NCBI RefSeq assembly: GCF_026810505.1
Contig: NZ_CP101750.1
Span: 587,448-651,447, forward strand
Origin: Streptomyces sp. Je 1-369
GTDB taxonomy: Bacteria; Actinomycetota; Actinomycetes; Streptomycetales; Streptomycetaceae
DNA length: 64,000 nt
Reading direction: 5' to 3'
A program made the translations under genes and the position numbers. The notes under the pieces were generated by a model that had not been told where the DNA came from, made no database searches, and was given only the letters and a program-made list of their open reading frames with translations. How positions within the stretch are numbered: position 1 is the stretch's first letter; every line of letters begins with the position of its first letter. Positions 7,782-17,469 of this stretch are shown piece after piece.

Positions 7782-9023
7782 TCAGCGCACTCCGGTGATG
7801 ACGAAGCCGCTGCGGGGCCTCGTCGGCATGCGGTGCAGGGAGATGCGCAGGTCCTGCTGGGGGACGTCGTAGTCGAGTCGCGCGAGGTGCGGGAGCAGGG
7901 TGCTCAGGACGGCGAGGGTGACGTCCTCGCCCGGGCAGCGGTGCCCCTGGGAGACCTCGCCGCCGCCCTGGGGGACGAGTTCGTCGCGGCCGGGCTCGCG
8001 GCCGTCGAAACGGTCGGGGTCGAAGACGTACGGCGAGTTCCACAGCTCCGGGTCGTGGTTCTGGCCGTACAGGTCGAGGAGGACCATGGAGCCCTCGGGG
8101 ATGGGCTCGCCGTGCCACTCGATGTCGGCGGGGGCGAGACCCGCGACGAACGGAGCGAACGGGTAGAAGCGCCGCACCTCGTGGGCGAACGCACGCGCGT
8201 ACCCCTCGTCCCGCGCGGCGAGGCGCTTGCGCAGCGCCGGATTCCGGTGCAGGGCGTGGGCGCCGAACACCGTGTACCAAGTGACGGCGACGGTGGGCCG
8301 CAGGATGTTGAGGATCTCCACGGCGGCGATACGCGGATCGAGCAGCTCGCCGTCGGCGTCCCGGTGGAACGCCACGGCCGCCACCACGGACGGTGCCCGC
8401 CCTTCGCCGTCGGACGCCTCTCCCCCGGCCGCGCGGAGGTCCTCCACCAGCCGGGCGAGCCGGCCCTCCTGGCGCTGCCGGGCGCGCCGTGCCTTCCAGT
8501 GCCGTGGCCCCGCGGTGGCGAAGCCGTCGACCATCGCCACCAGGTCCTCGGCGGTCCGCCGCGCCTCGTCCTCGGGGTGCTCGGGAAGCGGGACGCCCGC
8601 CCAGGCGCACACGGCCCGCGTGATCAGCAGGCTCACCTCGTCGAACAGCGTGACCTGCGAGCGGCCCGCCCACTCCTTGGCCGACCGCTCCCACTCCTGC
8701 TCGACGTGGCGCGCAAGGCCCGCGACCCCGTCCGTGTCCTTGAGGACCGTCACGAAGAGCGCCTTGCGCTGCCGGTGCTCCTCCCCGTCGAGCGTGTGCA
8801 CCGCTCCCTTGCCGAAGAGCGTGCTCAGCACGGGCTCCGGCAGGGCCGTGCGGCGGCGGACGTGGTCCTCGTCGTAGAAGAACCCGACGGCCGCGGGTCC
8901 GCGCAGGGCGATGACCGGCTTGCCGAGCAGCCGGGTGCGGACGACGCCCGGGCCCTTGCGGCGGCTCAGGTCGGGGAGCCACGCGTAGCCCTTGGTGAGC
9001 AGCTGCAGCGTGTTGTCCAGCAT
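7782..9023 (-). CDS. CYP152-family cytochrome P450 (fatty-acid peroxygenase)
   Basis: A 413-residue P450 with the heme ligand Cys363 in SQGHRCPGE. The I-helix lacks the usual acid-alcohol pair and instead has Arg242-Pro243 (ILRPTVAVTWY), the hallmark of the CYP152 peroxygenases such as P450-BSbeta. There the Arg binds the fatty-acid carboxylate, which then helps cleave hydrogen peroxide. These enzymes hydroxylate or decarboxylate fatty acids with H2O2 and need no redox partner, and no ferredoxin gene is adjacent. The ATG at 9023 has AGGAGG seven bases upstream; the longer frame to 9098 is less likely. The exact chemistry (alpha or beta hydroxylation, or decarboxylation) cannot be read from sequence. 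Confidence 0.92.
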   Translation of the reverse strand: MLDNTLQLLTKGYAWLPDLSRRKGPGVVRTRLLGKPVIALRGPAAVGFFYDEDHVRRRTALPEPVLSTLFGKGAVHTLDGEEHRQRKALFVTVLKDTDGVAGLARHVEQEWERSAKEWAGRSQVTLFDEVSLLITRAVCAWAGVPLPEHPEDEARRTAEDLVAMVDGFATAGPRHWKARRARQRQEGRLARLVEDLRAAGGEASDGEGRAPSVVAAVAFHRDADGELLDPRIAAVEILNILRPTVAVTWYTVFGAHALHRNPALRKRLAARDEGYARAFAHEVRRFYPFAPFVAGLAPADIEWHGEPIPEGSMVLLDLYGQNHDPELWNSPYVFDPDRFDGREPGRDELVPQGGGEVSQGHRCPGEDVTLAVLSTLLPHLARLDYDVPQQDLRISLHRMPTRPRSGFVITGVR

Positions 9024-9212
9024 GGGGTCCTCCTGGGTGGAAAGGACGCAGGCCACTGGAGTCGACGTACGTCGGGGTCCTTGTGGCCTGCCGATCATTG
9101 CTCACGGGTTCCCCGGCTCCACCTCCGCGAATCAGGGCGAAAGGGATTCACTGCGTGGTGCGACGGTCCTGTGGGTGGCCGTGGACGGGCCTGACTGACC
9201 CTGACCGGCCCG

Positions 9213-10589
9213 CTACAGGCCGATGTCCCGGCTCCTGAAGTCCTCCAGCGACTCCCGGCGGACCAGCAGCCGGGCGTGTCCGTCGGACACGGCGACCACG
9301 GGCGGGCGGCCGACGAGGTTGTAGCCGGAGGCCATCGACAGGTGGTACGCCCCGGCGACGGGGACGCCGAGCAGGTCGCCCGGCCGCACGTCGCCGGGGA
9401 GCGCGACGTCCGAGGCGAGGATGTCACCGGCCTCGCAGTGCCGCCCGACGACGGTCACCGCGGCGGGTTCGGCCGTGGAGCGGCGCCCGACGAGCCGGGG
9501 CAAATAACGCACGCCGTACAGGGCGGGGCGCGGGTTGTCGCTCATGCCGCCGTCGACGGCGACGAAGGTCTGCCCGCCGGTGCGCTTGACCGCGAGGACC
9601 CGGTAGAGCGCGACACCGGCGGGGCCCGCGATGGCGCGTCCCGGCTCCACGGTCAGGCGGGGCACCGGCAGGTCGGCCGCCGCGCAGCTCCCGACCAGTT
9701 CGGCCCGCACCCTGCGGGCGAGCGCGGCGATGTCGAGCGCTTCCTCGCCGGGCCGGTAGGCGATGCCGTGCCCGCCTCCGAGGTCCAGTTCGGGCAGCGT
9801 GAGCCCGTGCTGGTCCTTGATGCGGGCCATGAGACCGACCATGCGGCGCACGGCGGCGAGGAACGGCTTCTCGGTGGTGATCTGGGAGCCCAGGTGGCAG
9901 TGCACGCCCACGAGTTCGAGGGTCGGCTGGCCGAGGATGCGGGCGACCGCGTGCTGGGCGGAGCCGTCCGTGAGCGAGAGGCCGAACTTCTGGTCGTCGG
10001 TGCCCGTGCGGATCTTGGCGTGCCCGCCCGCGGCGATGCCGGGCACCACCCGCACCATCACCTTCTGGCGGCTGCCCGGCGGCACGGCGGCGGCGAGCCT
10101 GGCGATCTCCGATGCGCTGTCGATGACGATCCGGCCCACGCCGAGCCGAAGGGCGGCGGCGAGGTCCTGTGGGCTCTTGGCGTTGCCGTGCAGCACGATG
10201 CGGTCCGCGGGGAAGCCGGTGGTGACGGCGAGCTCCAGTTCACCGGCGGAGCACACGTCGAGGCCGAGGCCCTCCTCCTCCACCCAGTGCGCCATGGCAC
10301 GGCACAGGAACGCCTTGGCGGCGTAGAGGACGTCGGCGTCCGGGAAGGCGCGCCGGTATGTGCGGCAGCGGGTGCGTACGTCGGCTTCGTCGACGAGGTA
10401 GGCGGGGGTGCCGAAGCGCTCGGCGATGTCGGTGAGCGGGACACCGCCGACGGTGAGGTCGCCGTGGGCGGGCTGCGCGGTGGTCGTGGGCCAGACGGAC
10501 AGGTCGCCGTCGGGCGGGGTCGGGGGGATGGGGGCGGGGGTGACTGCGGGGGCCGGTGCCGGGAGCGGGGGTACGCGCAGTGTGGTCAT
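9213..10589 (-). CDS. lysA: diaminopimelate decarboxylase
   Basis: A PLP-dependent fold-type III decarboxylase that converts meso-diaminopimelate to lysine. Motifs in order: Lys92 of YAAKAF (Schiff base), HGNAKS, HCHLGSQ, the phosphate-binding GGGHG, EPGRAI, CEAGDIL with the catalytic Cys, and GAYHLSMAS. At 458 residues it has a ~45-residue Pro-rich N-terminal extension before the barrel. Another fold-III decarboxylase specificity is possible, but CEAGD and the Tyr of GAY fit LysA best. It is 30 bases downstream of a small SAV_915-like gene on the same strand, so the two are probably one transcript. Confidence 0.9.
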   Translation of the reverse strand: MTTLRVPPLPAPAPAVTPAPIPPTPPDGDLSVWPTTTAQPAHGDLTVGGVPLTDIAERFGTPAYLVDEADVRTRCRTYRRAFPDADVLYAAKAFLCRAMAHWVEEEGLGLDVCSAGELELAVTTGFPADRIVLHGNAKSPQDLAAALRLGVGRIVIDSASEIARLAAAVPPGSRQKVMVRVVPGIAAGGHAKIRTGTDDQKFGLSLTDGSAQHAVARILGQPTLELVGVHCHLGSQITTEKPFLAAVRRMVGLMARIKDQHGLTLPELDLGGGHGIAYRPGEEALDIAALARRVRAELVGSCAAADLPVPRLTVEPGRAIAGPAGVALYRVLAVKRTGGQTFVAVDGGMSDNPRPALYGVRYLPRLVGRRSTAEPAAVTVVGRHCEAGDILASDVALPGDVRPGDLLGVPVAGAYHLSMASGYNLVGRPPVVAVSDGHARLLVRRESLEDFRSRDIGL

Positions 10590-10619
10590 GGCAGCTTCTC
10601 TCTTCGCCTTGTCTCGTCC

Positions 10620-10988
10620 TCAGCCGTTCCGCGTGGTCAGGGCGCTTTGGGTGCTGGTCAGGGCGCTGTTCCGGGTGCTGGTCAGGGCGCCCGTCAGGGG
10701 TTCGGTCCTGCCGGTGAGCCGTGGGTCGACCGTGACCTCGCTGACGCCGAGCGGCTCCGCGAGGGACCGCAGCGCCGGTTCGGAGAGCCTGATCCAGGGC
10801 TGCCGGGGGCCGAGGGCCGCGCTCAGGAGCCGGGGGGTCGTGAAGGCGACGGCGGTGCGGCCGCCGACTGGTGTGCGGAACAGGCGGGCCACACAGCCCG
10901 CGGGTCCCGGCCGGACGGGGACGAACAGCGGTCCGGCCGGGCCGGGTTCGCAGGGCTCGGGGTCCTCGTCGTACAGGAGCTCGGCCAT
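10620..10988 (-). CDS. SAV_915-like small protein
   Basis: A 122-residue protein resembling the actinobacterial SAV_915 group, which carries an SseB-N-terminal-like fold. The central segment RTAVAFTTPRLLSAALGPRQPWIRL is the recognisable part. It has no known activity. The last ~25 residues are low-complexity (Thr/Ser/Leu), encoded by three imperfect copies of a GTGCTGGTCAGGGCGC-like unit (10635-10690), and this tail may be variable between strains. The ATG at 10988 has a good GGAGG ribosome site. lysA follows after 30 bases. Confidence 0.7.
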   Translation of the reverse strand: MAELLYDEDPEPCEPGPAGPLFVPVRPGPAGCVARLFRTPVGGRTAVAFTTPRLLSAALGPRQPWIRLSEPALRSLAEPLGVSEVTVDPRLTGRTEPLTGALTSTRNSALTSTQSALTTRNG

Positions 10989-11364
10989 GGGTTCCTCCAG
11001 GAGAGACGTCTGGGTGGGCGGCAGTAGGCAGTGGCAGGCAGCAGGGAACGAACCGGGCACCGTGGGTTCGTTCGGAATCCGGCGGCATACGGTGACGTTA
11101 TGCCCGACACCGGGTGTCAACCGACCCTCCATGACGCGACGTTGACGCAACCGTGCCGACCCCTGACGCGATGCCTGCGCCGGGGACCGCCACACCGTCA
11201 GGGACGCGTCGATTCCGCGGAGGTGCTCTTGAGCCAGCGGGCCGGGGCCAGTTGGATGTCGTACGGAACGGGAACCCGGCGCCCAGGCGGCCGGCCTCCG
11301 GTCATGGCCCTGCCGACCGGTGCGCCCCGTTCACCCGAACGGTCTCACTCCGGAGGAGCGTCTG

Positions 11365-12153
11365 ATGATGCAGCTTCCCCCGCACCACCTGCCCGCCGTG
11401 CCGCGCTGGTTCGCGCCCGGCTCCCCCGGGCCCGCGTCCCTCCCCGAGCACGTGGCGACCACCGGCGTCGGCCACTGGTGGGCCGACCGTGCCCTCGATC
11501 CGCGTGCCGTGGCGGTCTCCTGCGCGGGCCATGTGCTGCTGCGCGGCGATCCGGGGAGCGTCGCGCCCGACCTGCTCGCACCGTTCGCCCGCAGTCACGT
11601 CGAGGCTCCTGCCCGCTTCCTGCCGGTGCTCGGCGCCGCCTTCGACCGTCTCGTACCGGCCGAGCGCATGGTGTACGTCCACCGTGAGCCGGTGCCCCCG
11701 CCGCGCCCGCCTCGCGGGGTGACCGTGCGCCGTCTGACGGCCGCCGACGCGCCCGCGCTCGCCGAGCTCTCCCCCGATTCTGCGTGGATCCACGACAGTT
11801 GGGGCGGCCCCGAGGGGCTCGCCGACTCGGGGCACGCCTGGGCCGCGGTGGAGCGGGGCGGCCGCGTCGCCGCCGTGGCCTGCAGCTACTTCACCGGACA
11901 GACGTACGAGGACGTGGCCGTGCTGACCACCCCCGAGCGTCGCCGCGAACGCCTCGGCCTCGCCTGCGTGACGGCTCTGTGCGCGGACATCGCCGCGCGG
12001 GGACATACGGCGAGCTGGTCGTGCAGCCGCGACAACCGCCCCAGCCGTCTGCTGGCCTGGACGGCGGGGTTCCGGCTGCAGCGGGAGTACGTGCAGTACG
12101 TCACTGGAACGGCGCTCGCACCGCCACGGACCTCCACCGACGTCCCGGCATGA
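11365..12153 (+). CDS. GNAT-family N-acetyltransferase
   Basis: A 262-residue two-part protein. The C-terminal ~140 residues are a GNAT fold of the FR47-like type: a VTVRRLTAADAPAL opening strand, RGGRVAAVACSYFTG, then the acetyl-CoA loop region with ERRRERLGLACVTALCADI and a conserved SxDNxxS near the end. The N-terminal ~110 residues resemble the degenerate partner domain of such proteins. The start ATG 11365 (or 11368) follows GGAGG. The substrate is unknown. It stands between lysA and the mut operon without an obvious functional link. Confidence 0.82.
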   Translation: MMQLPPHHLPAVPRWFAPGSPGPASLPEHVATTGVGHWWADRALDPRAVAVSCAGHVLLRGDPGSVAPDLLAPFARSHVEAPARFLPVLGAAFDRLVPAERMVYVHREPVPPPRPPRGVTVRRLTAADAPALAELSPDSAWIHDSWGGPEGLADSGHAWAAVERGGRVAAVACSYFTGQTYEDVAVLTTPERRRERLGLACVTALCADIAARGHTASWSCSRDNRPSRLLAWTAGFRLQREYVQYVTGTALAPPRTSTDVPA

Positions 12154-12308
12154 CGCTGACCTGCCGCGATATCTGCTGCGATGCCCGACTTGGCGCCCGA
12201 CTCGATGCGTGTGGCAAGCAATAGCCGCCCGCTCGTTCGAGATCAAGAGCGACCGGAAGAGGGCAAGGTCACAGCCATTCATGACACCCCGTGCCATGGA
12301 TTGCGCCC

Positions 12309-12323
12309 TAGCATCGGGGCATG
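12309..12323 (+). promoter_or_regulatory. candidate leaderless -10 of mutA
   Basis: TAGCAT at 12309-12314 is followed by six bases and then the mutA ATG at 12321. There is no purine-rich ribosome site of suitable spacing apart from GGGG directly before the ATG, so a leaderless transcript is likely. Confidence 0.4.
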
Positions 12324-14171
12324 ACGGTCCTGCCTGACGACGGGCTTTCGCTGGCCGCCGAGTTCCCTGATGCGACCCATGAGCAGTGGCACCGCCTTGT
12401 GGAAGGCGTGCTGCGCAAGTCGGGTAAGGACGTATCGGGGACGGCCGCAGAGGAAGCGCTGTCCACCGCCCTCGAGGACGGGCTCACCACCCGCCCCCTG
12501 TACACCGCGCGCGACGCCGCGCCCGACGCCGGGCTCCCCGGCTTCGCCCCGTTCGTCAGGGGGTCCGTTCCCGAGGGCAACACCCCGGGTGGCTGGGACG
12601 TCCGGCAGCGGTACGCGAGCGCCGACCCCGCACGCACCAACGACGCCGTCCTCACCGATCTGGAGAACGGCGTCACCTCCCTCTGGCTGACCGTGGGCCC
12701 CGCCGGCCTGCCGGTCTCCGGTCTGGAGCGTGCCCTCGACGGCGTCTACCTCGACCTGGTGCCCCTCGCGCTCGACGCGGGCGACCAGGCCGAGCCCGCC
12801 GCACGCGAGCTGCTGCGCCTGTACGAGGCCGCGGGCATCGCCGACGACGCGGTGCGCGGCACGCTCGGCGCCGACCCGCTCGGGCACAAGGCCCGCACCG
12901 GGGACGAGGTGACCTCCTTCAAGGACGTCGCCGAACTGGCGCGGCTGTGCGGGGAGCGCTACCCCGGCCTGCGCGCCATGACGGTCGACGCGCTGCCCTA
13001 CCACGAGGCGGGCGCCTCCGCCGCGCAGGAGCTCGGCGCCTCGCTCGCCACGGGCGTGGAGTACCTGCGGGCGCTCCACGAATCGGGCCTGAGCGTCGAC
13101 AAGGCCTTCGCGCAACTGGAGTTCCGGTACGCGGCCACCGCCGACCAGTTCCTCACCATCGCCAAGCTGCGGGCCGCGCGCCGCCTCTGGGCGCGCGTCG
13201 CCGAGGTGTCCGGGGTCCCGTCGGCCGGTGCGCAGCGGCAGCACGCCGTGACCTCTCCCGTGATGATGACCCGCCGCGACCCGTGGGTGAACATGCTGCG
13301 GACCACCGTGGCCTGCCTGGGTGCGGGCGTGGGCGGCGCGAACGCCGTCACGGTCCTGCCGTTCGACCACGAGCTCGGCCTGCCGGACGCGTTCGCGCGC
13401 CGCATCGCCCGCAACACGTCGACGATCCTCCTGGAGGAGTCGCACCTGGCACGCGTCATCGACCCGGCGGGCGGCTCCTGGTACGTGGAGCGGCTCACCG
13501 ACGAACTCGCCCACGCGGCCTGGGACTTCTTCAAGGAGATCGAGCGCGCCGACGGCCAGGCGGCGGCCCTGCGCTCCGGTCTGGTCGGCGACCGGATCGC
13601 CGCGACCTGGGCCGCGCGCAAGAAGAAGCTGGCAAGGCGCCGCGAACCCATCACGGGCGTCAGCGAGTTCCCGCTGCTCACGGAGCGTTCGGTGGAGCGC
13701 GAGCCCGCGCCCGCGGCGCCCCGTGGCGGTCTGCCCCGGGTGCGCCGCGACGAGGCGTACGAGGAGCTGCGCTCCCGTTCGGACGCCCACCTCGACGCGA
13801 CCGGCGCCCGCCCCAAGGTGTTCGTCGCCGCGCTCGGCTCCGCCGCCGCGCACACCGCGCGGGCGACCTTCGCCGCCAACCTGTTCATGGCGGGCGGGGT
13901 CGAGCCCGTGCACGACCCGGTGTCGGTGGACGCGGAGACGGCCGCTGAGGCGTTCGCGGCGAGCGGTGCCACGGTGGCGTGCGTCTGCTCGAGCGACGCG
14001 CTCTACGCCGAGCGGGCCGACGCCGTGGCGCGGGCCCTGAAGTCGGCGGGAGCGCTGCGCGTGTTCCTCGCCGGACGCGGGGAGTACACCGACATCGACG
14101 AGTACGTCTTCGCCGGCTGCGACGCGGTCGCCGTCCTCACCTCCACCCTCGACCGCATGGGAGTGGCGTAA
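12321..14171 (+). CDS. mutA: methylmalonyl-CoA mutase small (beta) subunit
   Basis: A 616-residue non-catalytic partner of MutB. It keeps the TIM-barrel fold of the family, but the C-terminal flavodoxin-like domain lacks the cobalamin-binding DxHxxG: the corresponding segment reads [14 protein letters not shown]. This is the known degeneration of the small subunit. With MutB it forms the heterodimer that interconverts methylmalonyl-CoA and succinyl-CoA. Its stop shares one base with the MutB start (TAATG), so the two are translationally coupled. In Streptomyces the enzyme links propionate and valine breakdown, succinate, and methylmalonyl-CoA supply for polyketides. Confidence 0.95.
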   Translation: MTVLPDDGLSLAAEFPDATHEQWHRLVEGVLRKSGKDVSGTAAEEALSTALEDGLTTRPLYTARDAAPDAGLPGFAPFVRGSVPEGNTPGGWDVRQRYASADPARTNDAVLTDLENGVTSLWLTVGPAGLPVSGLERALDGVYLDLVPLALDAGDQAEPAARELLRLYEAAGIADDAVRGTLGADPLGHKARTGDEVTSFKDVAELARLCGERYPGLRAMTVDALPYHEAGASAAQELGASLATGVEYLRALHESGLSVDKAFAQLEFRYAATADQFLTIAKLRAARRLWARVAEVSGVPSAGAQRQHAVTSPVMMTRRDPWVNMLRTTVACLGAGVGGANAVTVLPFDHELGLPDAFARRIARNTSTILLEESHLARVIDPAGGSWYVERLTDELAHAAWDFFKEIERADGQAAALRSGLVGDRIAATWAARKKKLARRREPITGVSEFPLLTERSVEREPAPAAPRGGLPRVRRDEAYEELRSRSDAHLDATGARPKVFVAALGSAAAHTARATFAANLFMAGGVEPVHDPVSVDAETAAEAFAASGATVACVCSSDALYAERADAVARALKSAGALRVFLAGRGEYTDIDEYVFAGCDAVAVLTSTLDRMGVA

Positions 14172-16372
14172 TGCGGATCCCCGAGTTCGACGACATCGAG
14201 CTGGGCACGGGCGGCGGTCCGTCCGCCGCGGCCGAGCAGTGGCACGCCGCCGTGAAGGAGTCCGCGGGCAAGTCCGAGGCGGACCTGCTGTGGGAGACGC
14301 CCGAGGGCATCGCGGTCAAGCCGCTGTACACGGGTGCCGACACCGAGGGGCTCGACTTCCTCGGGACGTACCCCGGCGTCGCGCCGTACCTGCGCGGCCC
14401 CTACCCGACGATGTACGTGAACCAGCCGTGGACGATCCGGCAGTACGCGGGCTTCTCCACGGCCGAGGAGTCCAACGCCTTCTACCGCCGCAACCTCGCG
14501 GCCGGGCAGAAGGGCCTGTCGGTCGCCTTCGACCTGCCGACCCACCGCGGCTACGACAGCGATCACCCGCGCGTCACCGGTGACGTCGGCATGGCGGGCG
14601 TCGCCATCGACTCGATCTACGACATGCGCCAGCTCTTCGACGGCATCCCGCTGGACAGGATGACGGTGTCGATGACGATGAACGGCGCCGTGCTGCCCGT
14701 TCTCGCGCTGTACATCGTGGCGGCCGAAGAGCAGGGCGTACCGCCCGAGAAGCTGGCGGGGACCATCCAGAACGACATCCTCAAGGAGTTCATGGTCCGC
14801 AACACCTACATCTATCCGCCGAAGCCCTCGATGCGGATCATCTCCGACATCTTCGCGTACACCTCGCAGAAGATGCCGCGCTACAACTCGATCTCCATCT
14901 CCGGCTACCACATCCAGGAAGCGGGCGCGACGGCCGACCTGGAGCTCGCGTACACCCTCGCCGACGGCGTGGAGTACCTGCGCGCGGGCCGGGAGGCGGG
15001 CCTGGACGTGGACGCGTTCGCGCCGCGGCTCTCCTTCTTCTGGGCGATCGGCATGAACTTCTTCATGGAAGTCGCCAAGCTCCGCGCGGCGCGCCTGCTG
15101 TGGGCGAAGCTCGTCAAGCAGTTCGACCCCAAGAACGCCAAGTCGCTCTCGCTGCGCACCCATTCGCAGACGTCGGGCTGGTCGCTGACCGCGCAGGACG
15201 TGTTCAACAACGTGACGCGCACGTGCGTCGAGGCGATGGCGGCGACGCAGGGCCACACGCAGTCCCTGCACACGAACGCCCTCGACGAGGCGCTGGCCCT
15301 GCCGACCGACTTCTCCGCGCGCATCGCCCGCAACACGCAGCTCCTGATCCAGCAGGAATCGGGCACGACCCGGACCATCGACCCGTGGGGCGGCAGCGCG
15401 TACGTCGAGAAGCTCACGTACGACCTGGCCCGGCGTGCCTGGCAGCACATCGAGGAGGTCGAGGCGGCGGGCGGCATGGCGCAGGCCATCGACGCGGGCA
15501 TCCCGAAGCTCCGCGTCGAGGAGGCCGCGGCGCGCACGCAGGCCCGCATCGACTCGGGGCGCCAGCCGGTCATCGGCGTCAACAAGTACCGGGTGGACAG
15601 CGACGAGCAGATCGACGTCCTGAAGGTCGACAACTCCTCGGTGCGCGCCCAGCAGATCGCCAAGCTGAAGCGGCTGCGCGAGGAGCGTGACGAGGCGGCC
15701 TGTCAGGACGCACTGCGTGCGCTCACCGCGTCCGCCGAGCGCGGTCCGGGCCAGGGCCTGGAGGGCAACCTGCTGGCGCTCGCGGTCGACGCGGCCCGCG
15801 CCAAGGCGACGGTAGGTGAGATCTCCGACGCGCTGGAGAGCGTGTACGGGCGCCACGCGGGCCAGATCCGTACGATCTCCGGTGTGTACCGCACCGAAGC
15901 AGGCCAGTCCCCGTCCGTCGAGCGCACGCGCACGCTCGTGGACTCCTTCGACGAGGCCGAGGGGCGCAGGCCGCGCATCCTGGTCGCGAAGATGGGCCAG
16001 GACGGGCACGACCGCGGCCAGAAGGTCATCGCCACCGCCTTCGCCGACCTGGGCTTCGACGTCGACGTCGGCCCTCTCTTCCAGACCCCGGCGGAGGTGG
16101 CGCGCCAGGCCGTCGAGGCGGACGTGCACATCGTGGGCGTCTCCTCCCTCGCCGCCGGTCACCTCACCCTCGTACCGGCGCTGCGCGAGGAGCTGGCCGC
16201 CGAGGGCCGCGAGGACATCATGATCGTCGTGGGCGGTGTCATTCCGCCGCAGGACGTCGAGGCGCTGCACGAGGCGGGCGCCACGGCGGTGTTCCCGCCC
16301 GGCACGGTGATCCCCGACGCGGCGTTCGACCTGGTGAAGCGTCTGGCGGCCGATCTCGGCCACGAACTGTGA
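14171..16372 (+). CDS. mutB: methylmalonyl-CoA mutase large (alpha) subunit
   Basis: The 733-residue catalytic subunit. The N-terminal barrel has the substrate-binding region with [18 protein letters not shown] and the [12 protein letters not shown] segment. The C-terminal B12 domain has the DGHDRG motif ([13 protein letters not shown]), whose His is the lower cobalt ligand, and the supporting Ser and Gly loops ([10 protein letters not shown] and [10 protein letters not shown]). The ATG overlaps the mutA stop. It uses adenosylcobalamin to rearrange methylmalonyl-CoA to succinyl-CoA. meaB follows 22 bases after the stop and probably protects and reactivates this enzyme. Confidence 0.97.
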   Translation: MRIPEFDDIELGTGGGPSAAAEQWHAAVKESAGKSEADLLWETPEGIAVKPLYTGADTEGLDFLGTYPGVAPYLRGPYPTMYVNQPWTIRQYAGFSTAEESNAFYRRNLAAGQKGLSVAFDLPTHRGYDSDHPRVTGDVGMAGVAIDSIYDMRQLFDGIPLDRMTVSMTMNGAVLPVLALYIVAAEEQGVPPEKLAGTIQNDILKEFMVRNTYIYPPKPSMRIISDIFAYTSQKMPRYNSISISGYHIQEAGATADLELAYTLADGVEYLRAGREAGLDVDAFAPRLSFFWAIGMNFFMEVAKLRAARLLWAKLVKQFDPKNAKSLSLRTHSQTSGWSLTAQDVFNNVTRTCVEAMAATQGHTQSLHTNALDEALALPTDFSARIARNTQLLIQQESGTTRTIDPWGGSAYVEKLTYDLARRAWQHIEEVEAAGGMAQAIDAGIPKLRVEEAAARTQARIDSGRQPVIGVNKYRVDSDEQIDVLKVDNSSVRAQQIAKLKRLREERDEAACQDALRALTASAERGPGQGLEGNLLALAVDAARAKATVGEISDALESVYGRHAGQIRTISGVYRTEAGQSPSVERTRTLVDSFDEAEGRRPRILVAKMGQDGHDRGQKVIATAFADLGFDVDVGPLFQTPAEVARQAVEADVHIVGVSSLAAGHLTLVPALREELAAEGREDIMIVVGGVIPPQDVEALHEAGATAVFPPGTVIPDAAFDLVKRLAADLGHEL

Positions 16373-16394
16373 GCCGGTGAGCGGCGGGAAAGTC

Positions 16395-17399
16395 ATGCCT
16401 GTGACGATCGACATCGATACGTATGTGAAGGGCGTCCTCGACGGGAAGCGCGCGTTCGTCGCGCGGGCCATCACCCTCGTCGAATCGACCCGTCCGCAGC
16501 ACCGCGCGCTGGCGCAACAGCTGCTCACCGAGCTGCTCCCGCACAGCGGGCGGGCGCGGCGGGTCGGCATCAGCGGAGTGCCGGGCGTGGGCAAGTCCAC
16601 GTTCATCGACGCCCTCGGCACGATGCTGACCTCGCTGGGGCACCGGGTCGCGGTGCTCGCGGTCGACCCGTCCTCGACGCGCACGGGCGGTTCCATCCTG
16701 GGCGACAAGACCAGGATGGAACGGCTCGCGCTGGATCCCGCCGCTTTCGTACGGCCATCTCCCTCGGCTGGGACGCTCGGCGGGGTCGCCAAGGCGACGC
16801 GCGAGTCCATCGTGGTGATGGAGGCGGCGGGGTACGACGTGGTGCTCGTGGAGACCGTGGGCGTCGGACAGTCGGAGACGGCGGTCGCGAACATGGTCGA
16901 CACGTTCCTGCTGCTGACCCTCGCCCGCACCGGCGACCAGCTGCAGGGCATCAAGAAGGGCGTACTGGAACTCGCGGATGTCATCGCCGTCAACAAGGCG
17001 GACGGCCCGCACGAGCGGGACGCGCGCTCGGCGGCCCGTGAACTCGCGGGTGCGCTGCGGCTGATGCACCCGGCCGACGCGGCGTGGACTCCCCCGGTGC
17101 TGACGTGCAGCGCCCGCGAGTCCAGCGGCCTCGACACCCTGTGGGAGCGGATCGAGCAGCACCGCGCCCTGCTCGACTCGACGGGCCGCCTCGCCGCCAA
17201 GCGCCGCGATCAGCAGGTCGACTGGACCTGGTCGATGGTGCGGGACGACCTCCTCGGCAGGCTCCTCGGCCACGCGGAGGTCAAGCGGCTCGCCCCGGAC
17301 CTCGAACAGCGCGTCCGGGAGGGCACCTTGACGGCCACGTCCGCCGCCGAGCAGATCCTCGACGCGTTCCAGGGCGGCGGCGACCGCGACCGTCCCTGA
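16395..17399 (+). CDS. meaB: methylmalonyl-CoA mutase-associated GTPase MeaB
   Basis: A G3E-family P-loop GTPase (MeaB/ArgK) that gates cofactor loading and protects methylmalonyl-CoA mutase from inactivation. Walker A is GVPGVGKST, the base-specific loop is NKAD, and the ETVGVGQSE switch-type motif is typical of the family. From ATG 16395 the product is 334 residues. A GTG at 16377 would add six residues (SGGKVM) and has no better ribosome site. It is the third gene of the mut operon. Confidence 0.94.
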   Translation: MPVTIDIDTYVKGVLDGKRAFVARAITLVESTRPQHRALAQQLLTELLPHSGRARRVGISGVPGVGKSTFIDALGTMLTSLGHRVAVLAVDPSSTRTGGSILGDKTRMERLALDPAAFVRPSPSAGTLGGVAKATRESIVVMEAAGYDVVLVETVGVGQSETAVANMVDTFLLLTLARTGDQLQGIKKGVLELADVIAVNKADGPHERDARSAARELAGALRLMHPADAAWTPPVLTCSARESSGLDTLWERIEQHRALLDSTGRLAAKRRDQQVDWTWSMVRDDLLGRLLGHAEVKRLAPDLEQRVREGTLTATSAAEQILDAFQGGGDRDRP

Positions 17400-17469
17400 C
17401 CGCGTCCGCGTACGCCCCGTCCCTGCCCGCACCCCGCGTACGCCCCATGTGAACGGAGCCACCCGCACC

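Noticed and set aside
14003..17200. 1065-codon minus-strand frame opposite mutB and meaB
   Set aside because: It is a shadow frame. The plus-strand genes have full family motifs and overlapping operon structure.
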